The translations under genes and the position numbers were made by a program. From positions 1 to 11,569 of the forward strand of contig JAAEMD010000523.1 in NCBI GenBank assembly GCA_024225875.1: DNA of 11,569 nucleotides, given 5' to 3'. Shown piece after piece: positions 1-7,247 of the stretch. The stretch is from a bacterium. Lineage in GTDB: Bacteria > Margulisbacteria > Marinamargulisbacteria > JAAEMD01. Within the stretch, counting starts at the first letter, position 1. Every line of letters begins with the position of its first letter. The notes beneath the pieces were generated by a model, which was not told the DNA's origin, ran no database searches, and saw nothing but the letters and a program-made list of their open reading frames with translations.

Positions 1-1047
1 GAAATAGCCGCCTGGTATGTACGGAACAGCACAAAGGATATGTTGGAAGTCCCGGATGACATAGTTAATATTATATTCAAATTCTCAAACACTGTTGAAA
101 TCCTGAAACAGGACATCCCCAAGTTTCTGAAAAATGTGTCAGAAATTTATTGTCATAAAGAAGCTTTATTTGATAACTGCTTTGAAATTGAACTTTTAAA
201 GGGCAGTGAATTTTATGATAGAAATTTGCATATGATTTTAACATTAATTCTTCCTTTGGAACCAGTGTCAGGCTACAGGGCCAGTGATTTCAATATGATT
301 CTGACGAGAGTATTAAAGAAAATAAATCAGGAATTAGGTCTGCAGGAAAAAAACAGCAAATATATTAGTCATTATCACAAACTTCCAGATCACATACTTC
401 CCGGTGAAGACAGAGTTGGACTGTACTTCGAAAGTTCAGTTACATCCATAAATGTTGATTTTTTAATTGATATGGCCTTTGTTTTGATGAGAATTGCTAA
501 ATGGCGGCTGAATAATTTTTATGAAGAGAGAATGAATAAATACTATGATTGTGAAAATATACTTAAAAGAAGCTTTTCTTCTATTTGTGTTTCTTCTAAA
601 TTAATTAGTTACCTGTATTCGGACAGCCTGCCTGAATCAGTGAGTTTAAAAGCCTGTGATAAGAGTAATAAGGTCACAAAAAATGAGATTTTGGAAATGA
701 TTAATAAAAACTATAATAAAAAATTTGAAAAGAGTATAAAACGCTGGATATGTGGCACTTCTGTTATAAAATACGACGTTAAGTGTAAAGATTTAAAAGA
801 TACATCGATAATTCCTTTTTCAATTAAAGAGCAGTTTTGTCTTTTTTTCTCTAAAAAAGATGATGGTCAAGTTCAAACCTGCTTGTCTATGGAGGAAACA
901 GAAAAGATATTTAGCGATACAGTTTTAGAGTCTGTGCATAAAATAGTTAACCGGGAACACAATATAACTACACTTTATATTTCGTCTTCTACACTGAACA
1001 AAATATTAACTAACATAGAAACAGGCAGGGAACCATTCAGTAGATAA
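1..1047 (+). CDS. Hypothetical protein, 5'-truncated by window edge
   Basis: I do not recognise this protein. The frame is open from base 1 (reading EIAAWYVRNSTKD before the first ATG at 40) to the TAA at 1045-1047, so 348 codons are visible. The AAAGG before the ATG at 40 lies only two bases from it, too close for a normal ribosome binding site. I therefore treat the gene as entering from the left rather than starting at 40. The product is soluble-looking: no signal peptide or membrane segment is seen. It is rich in Lys, Ser, Ile and Asn. The centre has an aromatic and charged stretch (KWRLNNFYEERMNKYYD) and several Cys residues are scattered in the second half with no clear zinc-binding spacing. 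It is the only gene on the plus strand and converges on rpoD, so it belongs to a different transcription unit. The family assignment is open. Confidence 0.75.
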   Translation, partial: EIAAWYVRNSTKDMLEVPDDIVNIIFKFSNTVEILKQDIPKFLKNVSEIYCHKEALFDNCFEIELLKGSEFYDRNLHMILTLILPLEPVSGYRASDFNMILTRVLKKINQELGLQEKNSKYISHYHKLPDHILPGEDRVGLYFESSVTSINVDFLIDMAFVLMRIAKWRLNNFYEERMNKYYDCENILKRSFSSICVSSKLISYLYSDSLPESVSLKACDKSNKVTKNEILEMINKNYNKKFEKSIKRWICGTSVIKYDVKCKDLKDTSIIPFSIKEQFCLFFSKKDDGQVQTCLSMEETEKIFSDTVLESVHKIVNREHNITTLYISSSTLNKILTNIETGREPFSR

Positions 1048-1098
1048 AATCGTAAGGTAAGTTTTTATTTTCCGAAACCCTGAAATTCCTTTGTTTTA

Positions 1099-1119
1099 CT
1101 CTCAATTAATACCTGAGAG
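1099..1119. repeat. Small inverted repeat between convergent genes, possible weak terminator
   Basis: The arms CTCTCA (1099-1104) and TGAGAG (1114-1119) can form a 6-bp stem with a 9-base loop, midway between the stop codon of the plus-strand gene and the stop of rpoD. On the plus strand the stem is followed by CATTTTGG, and on the minus strand by TAAAACAAAG. Neither side has a proper U-tract. The position suits a bidirectional terminator, but the stem is short and the call is tentative. Confidence 0.3.
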
Positions 1120-1173
1120 CATTTTGGAGCTGCCCATCGTCATAAAGCCCCAGTTACCATGAGCCCCTGAATT

Positions 1174-1407
1174 TTAAGAGTAGTCAGCCAGTTTGCTGCT
1201 TCTTACCGGATGACGCAGTTTCACTAGTGCTTTTGCTTCTATCTGACGGATTCTTTCTCTTGTTACGTTGTAATGACGACCGACCTCTTCCAGAGTTTTT
1301 GGAGATCCGTCTTCAATACCAAATCTGAGTCTAATAATCATTTCTTCCCGTTCGGTAAGCTCTGATAACACGCTGTTTAATGTGTCTTTTAAAGAATTTT
1401 TAATCAC
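1174..1407 (-). CDS. rpoD: Primary sigma factor, C-terminal part (region 4), out of frame with the N-terminal part
   Basis: These 77 residues are the missing C-terminus of the sigma factor encoded at 1404-2174. Region 4.1 is seen as LTEREEMIIRLRFG (about residues 16-29). Region 4.2, the helix-turn-helix that contacts the -35 element, is seen as TLEEVGRHYNVTRERIRQIE (about 38-57), followed by the conserved AKALVKLRHP and a normal tail. The only usable start is GTG at 1407-1405, inside the end of the upstream frame (GTGA overlap, 1404-1407), with no good ribosome binding site, only purine-rich AGAAGAAAA. The residues just after the join (VIKNSLKDTLNSVL) are part of the continuous region 3/4 linker in other RpoD proteins. 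The piece therefore looks like the displaced end of one gene rather than an independent protein. Translation by coupled reinitiation or frameshifting remains possible. Confidence 0.85.
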   Translation of the reverse strand: MIKNSLKDTLNSVLSELTEREEMIIRLRFGIEDGSPKTLEEVGRHYNVTRERIRQIEAKALVKLRHPVRSSKLADYS

Positions 1408-1412
1408 TTTTC
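1404..1412 (-). other. Frame-break site in rpoD
   Basis: On the minus strand the join reads GAAGAAAAGTGATT. The upstream frame ends AAG TGA and the downstream frame begins GTG ATT, so the two overlap by four bases (GTGA). A +1 insertion in the A-run, or a -1 ribosomal slip on AAAAG, restores the full sigma factor. There is no canonical A-AAA-AAG heptamer and I see no strong stem-loop just downstream, which argues against efficient programmed frameshifting. A missing A in a homopolymer is the simplest reading. Confidence 0.7.
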
Positions 1413-2174
1413 TTCTGGCTCTTTTTGAGATATATCTTCAATGAAGTCGACCAGGTTTCCAAATTCATCTCCTATAGGTGTATCTAATGATAAAGGGGTT
1501 TGTGATGTTTTGATTATTTCTCTTATTTTATCGTATGAAATTCCTGATGCTTTGGAGAGTTCAGCTTCTGTAGGTTTTCTCTGTAATTTTTGCATCAGCT
1601 TTCTGGAGATACGTCTTAACTTATTAATAGTTTCTACCATATGAACTGGTATTCTAATGGTTCTTGCCTGATCTGCAATAGCTCTGGCAATGGCCTGCCT
1701 TATCCACCAGGTTGCATAAGTACTAAACTTATAGCCTTTAGTGTAATCAAACTTTTCCACAGCGCGTATCAAACCTAAATTCCCTTCTTGTATAAGATCA
1801 AGGAAAAGAATTCCACGGCCAGTATATTTTTTTGCTATACTGACAACCAGGCGTAAATTAGAAACTGTTAACTTATCTTTTGCAGCCAGACTTCCCTCAC
1901 TCATGCTTTTTGATATTTCCTGCTCTTCTTCTTTTGTTAAAAGGGGGATCTTGCCTATTTCTTTTAAATACATTTTTACAGCATCATCAGCTCTGATATT
2001 GTCATTATTATTTATATTAGGAATGTTGATAGAAGAAAATTCAGCTTTAGAGCTGCTGTTAGTATCAGAGCTTTTAGCTGGACTGGTCACAACTGTTAAA
2101 TCGCTTTCAATACTTTCGTTTGCAATAAAAACTATAGAATTATCAATTTTTTGTTCTGTTTCTATATTTACCAT
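1404..2174 (-). CDS. rpoD: Primary sigma factor, regions 1.2 to 3 (N-terminal part of a frame-split gene)
   Basis: This is the housekeeping sigma factor that directs RNA polymerase to -10/-35 promoters. Residues 1-60 are a Ser/Asn-rich low-complexity leader in place of a classical region 1.1. Region 1.2 follows (DDAVKMYLKEIGKIPLLT, about 63-80). Region 2 covers about 98-171, with the core-binding segment DLIQEGNLGLIRAVEKFDY and the -10-recognition segment FSTYATWWIRQAIARAI. Region 3 starts at IRIPVHMVETINKL. The frame then stops at TGA 1406-1404 straight after PEEK, before region 4. Adding one A to the AAAA run at 1408-1411 would read EEK-VIKNSLKD and give a normal sigma factor of about 333 residues. 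The ATG at 2174 is set by a strong AGGAGGG at 2179-2185, four bases upstream. The gene is 17 bases after dnaG and is the last of the ppdK-dnaG-rpoD series. Confidence 0.93.
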   Translation of the reverse strand: MVNIETEQKIDNSIVFIANESIESDLTVVTSPAKSSDTNSSSKAEFSSINIPNINNNDNIRADDAVKMYLKEIGKIPLLTKEEEQEISKSMSEGSLAAKDKLTVSNLRLVVSIAKKYTGRGILFLDLIQEGNLGLIRAVEKFDYTKGYKFSTYATWWIRQAIARAIADQARTIRIPVHMVETINKLRRISRKLMQKLQRKPTEAELSKASGISYDKIREIIKTSQTPLSLDTPIGDEFGNLVDFIEDISQKEPEEK

Positions 2175-2191
2175 TCGTCCCTCCTGATAGT

Positions 2192-3931
2192 TTATAACTT
2201 TCTAAGCAGTATGCTTAACTCCTCCACTGCCTCTTTTAATTCCTGATCCCTGTCTTCTTTTTCCAGTTCTGTAATTTTTAACTTCAGCTCATCAATTCTT
2301 TTTTTCAGCTTTAAAGATTTTATGATTTTGATGTAATCAAGCCACTCTTCATTTTTTATGCACTTTTCAATATCTTTGCCTGTGTATTCAATTAATATTC
2401 TACTAAGCTCTTTTCTCAATTCTTCATCAGTTAATTCTGTAAGCAAGTCATTATCGGTTACTGTCTGGTCTGCTATGAATTTCACTAATCCAGCGTTTAC
2501 TGGTGTAATAAAATCATCAGTATTAATATTTTCTAATATTTTGGTTCTTAATGCAAGCTGAGAGCTCATAAGCAGGATTAAGAATTCTTCGGCTTTTTGA
2601 TATTTATTTTTTTTATTTTTTTGTACAAAAATAAATTCTTTTCTTATATTATAGCGATTTTTTTTCAATTTAGCCATTATTAATTCTTCGTCAATATTAA
2701 TTTTTTTAGATATTTTACTAATATAGTGTCTCTGGATTATGATATCGGGTTCTAATCTTAGTACTGGTATTACGGCATCCAGTATTCTGGGGATATTATT
2801 TATATTATCAGGTGGATATGCTTTTATTGACCTGTTAAGATTAAAATCAATAAATGGTATTGCGGATTTTATGCATTGTTTAAAAAAATCAGAGCCTTTC
2901 ATAATTAAAATATCAGCAGGGTCTTTTTCTTTAAATTGAATAATATGTACTTTTAGATTGTACTGCTTTAAAACATCAAAGCTTTTTTCAATAGATGACT
3001 GGCCAGCACTATCACTATCCATAGCCAGGTATACTTTTGAAGCAAACCGTTTGATTTTTTGAGCATGATGTGGAGTTATGGCAGTTCCCATAGTTGCTAC
3101 AGCATTAGTAAAGCCGTACTGGTGTGATATTACTGTGTCCATATATCCTTCCATTAAAATAATGGATCCTGTTTTTCTGATTGAGCTTTTTGCGCTTTCC
3201 AGGGCATATAACAGCTTTCTTTTATTAAATAAGAAGTTTTCCTCAGAGTTTATATATTTTGCTGTTTTTGGATTATCAACAATAATTCTGCCGCCAAAGC
3301 CCACTGTTTTTCCTCTATAGTCAATGACAGGAAAGATGACGCGGCCCTGGAATCTTAATACAGTTTTTCCGGAATTATTTTTGAAAAATAACCCTGTTTT
3401 TTTTATTAACTCATAATCAAAGCCCTTATTCAGCAGGTAGCTTTCAAGATTGGTATCAGGAGGGCAGTAGCCAATATTAAATTTTAATATAGTATCTTTG
3501 GTTAATCCGCGCTGTATCAGGTAATTAAAAGGGGCTGAACCCTCTTTGAGCTCCTGTTTGAACAGTTCTTTGGCCAGGAAAATCATTTCCTGAATACTCT
3601 CCCTGTTTTTATCTTTGGTACTTAGTGTTTTATTACTGGTTTCCTCAATTATCTCAATACCGCCTTTGTCAGCAATATGTCTGATGGCTTCTGCAAATGA
3701 AAGATTATCAATTTTCATAATAAAAGAAATGAGATCACCTGACTCATGACAGCCAAAACAATGCCATATTTTTTTTTCAGGGCTTACAGTAAAAGAGGGT
3801 GTTTTTTCAGTATGAAAAGGGCAGAGACCAAGATAGTTTCTGCCCTTTTTTATTAAAGATACATATTCTGATATGACAAAAACAATATCAGTATACGCTT
3901 TTACTTGCTCAATTGTAGATTGAGCAAGCAT
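2192..3931 (-). CDS. dnaG: DNA primase
   Basis: DnaG synthesises the RNA primers for the leading and lagging strands, working with the replicative helicase. The 579-residue protein has the usual order. The N-terminal CHC2 zinc-binding domain uses Cys37, His40, Cys58 and Cys61 (CPFHTEKTPSFTVSP, then HCFGCHESGD). The catalytic core contains FGGRII near 212 and a TOPRIM fold with the catalytic Glu in EGYMD (261-265), the metal-binding AMDSDSAG (303-310) and KDPAD (336-340). From about 430 a Lys-rich linker leads to a helical C-terminal region, the usual helicase-binding part. The length is typical. The ATG lies one base after the ppdK stop (TAA-T-ATG) with no visible ribosome binding site, so its translation is probably coupled to ppdK. 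The N-terminus STIEQVKAYTDIVFVISEYV aligns with normal DnaG starts, which supports this start codon. Confidence 0.97.
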   Translation of the reverse strand: MLAQSTIEQVKAYTDIVFVISEYVSLIKKGRNYLGLCPFHTEKTPSFTVSPEKKIWHCFGCHESGDLISFIMKIDNLSFAEAIRHIADKGGIEIIEETSNKTLSTKDKNRESIQEMIFLAKELFKQELKEGSAPFNYLIQRGLTKDTILKFNIGYCPPDTNLESYLLNKGFDYELIKKTGLFFKNNSGKTVLRFQGRVIFPVIDYRGKTVGFGGRIIVDNPKTAKYINSEENFLFNKRKLLYALESAKSSIRKTGSIILMEGYMDTVISHQYGFTNAVATMGTAITPHHAQKIKRFASKVYLAMDSDSAGQSSIEKSFDVLKQYNLKVHIIQFKEKDPADILIMKGSDFFKQCIKSAIPFIDFNLNRSIKAYPPDNINNIPRILDAVIPVLRLEPDIIIQRHYISKISKKINIDEELIMAKLKKNRYNIRKEFIFVQKNKKNKYQKAEEFLILLMSSQLALRTKILENINTDDFITPVNAGLVKFIADQTVTDNDLLTELTDEELRKELSRILIEYTGKDIEKCIKNEEWLDYIKIIKSLKLKKRIDELKLKITELEKEDRDQELKEAVEELSILLRKL

Positions 3932-3932
3932 A

Positions 3933-6581
3933 TTAATTGTTATTATTTTGTGTTAAGGCAGTTTGTGCAGCAGCTAAACGGGCTATTGGTATACGGTAAG
4001 GAGAACATGATACGTAGTTAAATCCAGCCTTAATACAAAAATCAATCGAAGAAGGCTCACCTCCATGCTCACCACAGATTCCAATTTTAAGGTCCGGCTT
4101 TACTTTGCGTCCCTGCTCAACACCTAATTTAATAAGTTTTCCAACACCTTTTTGATCCAGGACTTGAAAAGGATCATTATCAAGGATCTCTTTTTGTACA
4201 TATTCTTGTAAAAAAGACCCTGAATCATCTCTGGAAAGTCCGAATGTCATTTGAGTAAGGTCGTTGGTGCCAAAAGAAAAGAAATCTGCTTGAGCAGCTA
4301 TTTCATCTGCCAGTAAAGCGGCTCTGGGAATTTCGATCATTGTGCCGATAACGAAGTTTAGCTGACAGTCATATTCTTTTATAATATTTTGAGCAATAAT
4401 ATTAATTTTGTCTTTTAATAATCCAAGCTCTTTGACCTCTCCAACCAGAGGGATCATAATTTCAGGAAGAATATTTTTGCCTTGCTTAGTCAGCTCACAG
4501 GCGGCTTCTATAATTGCCTGTGCCTGCATCTCATATATTTCCGGGTAAGTAATGCCCAGCCTGCAGCCACGATGACCCAGCATAGGATTGAACTCTTTAA
4601 GCGATTCGATTTTTTGTTTTAATTCACTAACGCTAACATTTAATTCTTTAGCAATATCCTTAATAGCGTTCTCGTCATGAGGAAGGAACTCATGCAAAGG
4701 AGGGTCCAGAAGCCTTATTGTAACAGGCAACCCTTCCATTGCTGTAAATATTCCAGTAAAGTCGCTTTTCTGCATTGGCAGTATTTTTGCTAATGCTTTT
4801 TTACGGCCGTCAAGGCTGTTTGCAAGGATCATTTCTCTTACAGCCTGAATACGATCACCTTCAAAAAACATATGCTCTGTACGGCAGAGACCAATACCTT
4901 CTGCCCCAAACTTTCTGGCTACTTCAGAATCAAGCGGAGTATCTGCATTTGTTCTGATTTTAATGTTTCTGATTTTATCTACCCAGTCCATCAGAATTTC
5001 GAAGTCACCTGATAGTTCAGCTTGAATTAAATCTGCTTTTCCTTTGATAACCTCACCGGTTGAGCCGTTAAGAGTGATATCATCACCTTCTTGAAAGACT
5101 GTATCTCCAATTGTTAATGTTTTTTTGTGCTCGTTTATTTTTAAGGCTGAACATCCGGCAACACAGCATTTACCCATACCTCTGGCAACTACAGCCGCAT
5201 GGCTTGTCATACCGCCACGTTCCGTTAATATACCTTCGGCAGCTGCCATTCCTCCAATATCTTCAGGGGATGTTTCTTCACGAATTAGTATTACCTTCTC
5301 GCCTTTTTTCTTCCACTCTTCCGCATCGTCAGCTGTAAATACAGCTTTTCCGACTGCTGCACCAGGTGACGCTGGTAAGCCTTTTGCAATAACATCAAGC
5401 TCTGCTTTTGGATCTATCATAGGGTGTAAAAGCTGATCAAGCTGTGAAGCAGATATTTTTAAAATAGCATCTTCTTTAGAGATTAGCCCTTCATTTACCA
5501 TGTCTACAGCTATTTTTATTGCAGCGGGAGCAGTCCTTTTACCATTTCTTGTTTGCAGTATATATAGTTTTTTATCTTGAATAGTAAATTCCAGATCCTG
5601 CATTTCATGGAAATGTTTTTCCAGTTTCAGGTAAATTTCTACTAATTCGCTATATATTTCCGGCATTTCTTTTTCCAGGTCCTGTATTGGATGTGGAGTT
5701 CTTATTCCAGCAACTACATCTTCACCCTGGGCATTCATTAAATACTCACCATAAAAAACATTTTCACCGGTTGAAGGATTTCTGGTAAAGGCAACTCCTG
5801 TTCCGGAGGTTAATCCCATATTACCAAAAACCATAGCTTGAACGTTAACTGCTGTGCCCCAGCTGCCTGGGATATTATTCAGCTCACGATATTTAATGGC
5901 TCTATCGGCATTCCAGGAACCAAATACTGCTTCAATAGCTTTTTCGAGTTGCTTTGCTGGTTCCTGAGGGAAAGTTACATTCCGGTCTTTTAGAAAACTT
6001 TTATATCTGGCGACTAATTCTTTTAAATCGTCTGTGGTAAGGTTTGTGTCGTTTGTTATGTTTTTTTCTTTTTTGATATCATCCAGAATACTTTCAAACC
6101 TGTTGTGCTCTACACCAAGGACAACATTACAAAACATCTGAATAAAACGTCTGTAGCTGTCCCAGGCAAACCTTTTACCTGATTTTTTTGCCAGACCCTC
6201 TACTACAACGTCGTTTAACCCAAGATTTAATACTGTGTCCATCATGCCAGGCATTGAAACCCGTGCGCCTGATCGTACAGAGAAAAGAAGAGGATTGTCT
6301 GGGTCTCCAAATTTTTGTCCCATTGAGCTTTCTACTTTTTTCAGGTTGTCATTTATATCGTTTAGTAACTCGTTAGAAATCTGTTTCCCGTTATTATAAT
6401 AGTTAGTACACTCTTCAGTTGAAATAGTAAAACCTGCTGGTACAGGTATTCCCATATTCGTCATTTCCGCAAGGTTTGCACCTTTTCCTCCGATCAGATT
6501 CCTCATTTCAATAGAAGCTTTTCCGTCAGCTTGATTATTTCCAAAAAAATATATTTTTTTTGTAGTAGTTGAAGTTGTCAT
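3933..6581 (-). CDS. ppdK: Pyruvate, phosphate dikinase
   Basis: This cytosolic enzyme interconverts pyruvate + ATP + Pi and phosphoenolpyruvate + AMP + PPi. In anaerobes it often acts in a PPi-linked glycolysis, or in gluconeogenesis. The 882 residues are full length. The N-terminal nucleotide-binding domain begins IGGKGANLAEM (30-40) and includes SVRSGARVSMPGMMDTVLNLG (about 101-121). The swivelling domain carries GGMTSHAAVVARGMG with catalytic His461; Thr459 is at the position phosphorylated by the PPDK regulatory protein in regulated members. The C-terminal PEP/pyruvate barrel has GLCRTEHMFF, GTNDLTQMTFG and GICGEHGGEP with catalytic Cys836. The ATG at 6581 is preceded by AAGGAGAG at 6590-6597, eight bases away. 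It is followed by dnaG after one base. tRNA-Ala lies about 106 bases upstream with no terminator seen between, so both may share the promoter at 6788-6817. Confidence 0.97.
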   Translation of the reverse strand: MTTSTTTKKIYFFGNNQADGKASIEMRNLIGGKGANLAEMTNMGIPVPAGFTISTEECTNYYNNGKQISNELLNDINDNLKKVESSMGQKFGDPDNPLLFSVRSGARVSMPGMMDTVLNLGLNDVVVEGLAKKSGKRFAWDSYRRFIQMFCNVVLGVEHNRFESILDDIKKEKNITNDTNLTTDDLKELVARYKSFLKDRNVTFPQEPAKQLEKAIEAVFGSWNADRAIKYRELNNIPGSWGTAVNVQAMVFGNMGLTSGTGVAFTRNPSTGENVFYGEYLMNAQGEDVVAGIRTPHPIQDLEKEMPEIYSELVEIYLKLEKHFHEMQDLEFTIQDKKLYILQTRNGKRTAPAAIKIAVDMVNEGLISKEDAILKISASQLDQLLHPMIDPKAELDVIAKGLPASPGAAVGKAVFTADDAEEWKKKGEKVILIREETSPEDIGGMAAAEGILTERGGMTSHAAVVARGMGKCCVAGCSALKINEHKKTLTIGDTVFQEGDDITLNGSTGEVIKGKADLIQAELSGDFEILMDWVDKIRNIKIRTNADTPLDSEVARKFGAEGIGLCRTEHMFFEGDRIQAVREMILANSLDGRKKALAKILPMQKSDFTGIFTAMEGLPVTIRLLDPPLHEFLPHDENAIKDIAKELNVSVSELKQKIESLKEFNPMLGHRGCRLGITYPEIYEMQAQAIIEAACELTKQGKNILPEIMIPLVGEVKELGLLKDKINIIAQNIIKEYDCQLNFVIGTMIEIPRAALLADEIAAQADFFSFGTNDLTQMTFGLSRDDSGSFLQEYVQKEILDNDPFQVLDQKGVGKLIKLGVEQGRKVKPDLKIGICGEHGGEPSSIDFCIKAGFNYVSCSPYRIPIARLAAAQTALTQNNNN

Positions 6582-6687
6582 GAAATTTTCTCTCCTTGTT
6601 TTTTATATTGGAATTGATAAAATACAATTTTAACTTACGTATTTTGCAACACATCCTTATTAAAATTTATTTTGTACATCAGTTTAC

Positions 6688-6763
<76 letters not shown>

Positions 6764-6766
6764 ATC

Positions 6767-6834
6767 TTGCCTTAACCTGACCTGCTAATTATACCTGTGA
6801 ACAATTAAACTTATCAAAAATTAAGGTTAAGCAA
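6767..6834. repeat. Imperfect inverted repeat flanking the tRNA-Ala promoter
   Basis: The left arm TTGCCTTAACCT (6767-6778) and right arm AGGTTAAGCAA (6824-6834) are inverted copies, differing by one inserted C. They bracket the promoter, one arm in the transcribed leader and one just upstream of the -35. This layout could serve as paired operator half-sites, or may be chance in AT-rich sequence. Confidence 0.4.
6788..6817 (-). promoter_or_regulatory. Sigma-70-type promoter for tRNA-Ala (and possibly ppdK-dnaG-rpoD)
   Basis: On the minus strand, TTGATA (-35, 6812-6817) and a perfect TATAAT (-10, 6788-6793) are separated by 18 bases. Transcription would start near 6781, giving a leader of about 17 bases before the tRNA. 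No other promoter of this quality is seen up to the ppdK start. It would be read by the sigma factor encoded at the end of the same gene series. Confidence 0.75.
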
Positions 6835-6869
6835 ATAAATTATAACAATTTTTTAGTATGAAGGAAAAC

Positions 6870-7235
6870 CTAAATGTGATAAACAGCACCCTTTTTTTCG
6901 AAGTGCCTGTCTATAGAGTAGTGAACGCGTATTTCAGTACACATAATATGAATAACAATAGAGTTTAAATCGACTATAACCCACTGACTTTCCGGATTTC
7001 CGGATATACCTGGAATTTTATAAAAATTATTGTCAGAACAGTCGTCGAGAAATTTTTTTGAAGTTTCAACAATAGTTTCAAGCAGAGCCTTACAGTGGAT
7101 AGTATTATCAGCACTCAAAATAACAGTATAATCAGTTATGTAATTATCCAGTAATTTATATATACGTATATCTGCAGCTTTTTTTGTATTTGTGATATCA
7201 GTAATTTGTTTTATTAATTTTTCAATAGGGTTCAA
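6870..7235 (-). CDS. rsfS: Ribosomal silencing factor RsfS
   Basis: RsfS binds ribosomal protein uL14 on the large subunit and blocks joining of the small subunit during starvation. The 121 residues match the family's usual length and pattern. KKAADIRIYKL (18-28) is the typical first strand, followed by TDYTVILSADN (34-44, the family's DYFVI-type motif). The core ends with QWVIVDLNSIVIHIM (84-98) and a terminal RVHYSIDRHF (103-112). The start is a TTG at 7235-7233, because no in-frame ATG lies near the conserved N-terminus. A weak AAGAGA lies a few bases upstream, inside the 12-base gap after the LCP gene. It is the last gene of the yqeK-LCP-rsfS series, as in many Firmicutes. No clear terminator follows it. 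Confidence 0.92.
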   Translation of the reverse strand: MNPIEKLIKQITDITNTKKAADIRIYKLLDNYITDYTVILSADNTIHCKALLETIVETSKKFLDDCSDNNFYKIPGISGNPESQWVIVDLNSIVIHIMCTEIRVHYSIDRHFEKKGAVYHI

Positions 7236-7247
7236 TATGATTCTCTT

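Noticed and set aside
1061..1160. Plus-strand frame reading about 33 codons to a TGA near 1158
   Set aside because: It has no start codon with a ribosome binding site and does not match a known protein end. It reads through the inverted repeat and GC-rich patch.
1174..1407. Region-4 fragment as an independent anti-sigma or RsoA-like gene
   Set aside because: Its first residues continue the normal RpoD linker exactly, so a broken rpoD explains it better. The two-polypeptide idea is kept only as a finding.
1903..2187. 94-codon plus-strand frame opposite the rpoD N-terminus
   Set aside because: It is the antisense shadow of rpoD. Its hydrophobic look comes from complementing polar Asn/Ser/Lys codons.
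5111..5436. Open frames of 75 and 103 codons on the plus strand inside ppdK
   Set aside because: They are antisense to highly conserved PPDK sequence, including the catalytic-His domain, and have no ribosome binding site or protein-like features.
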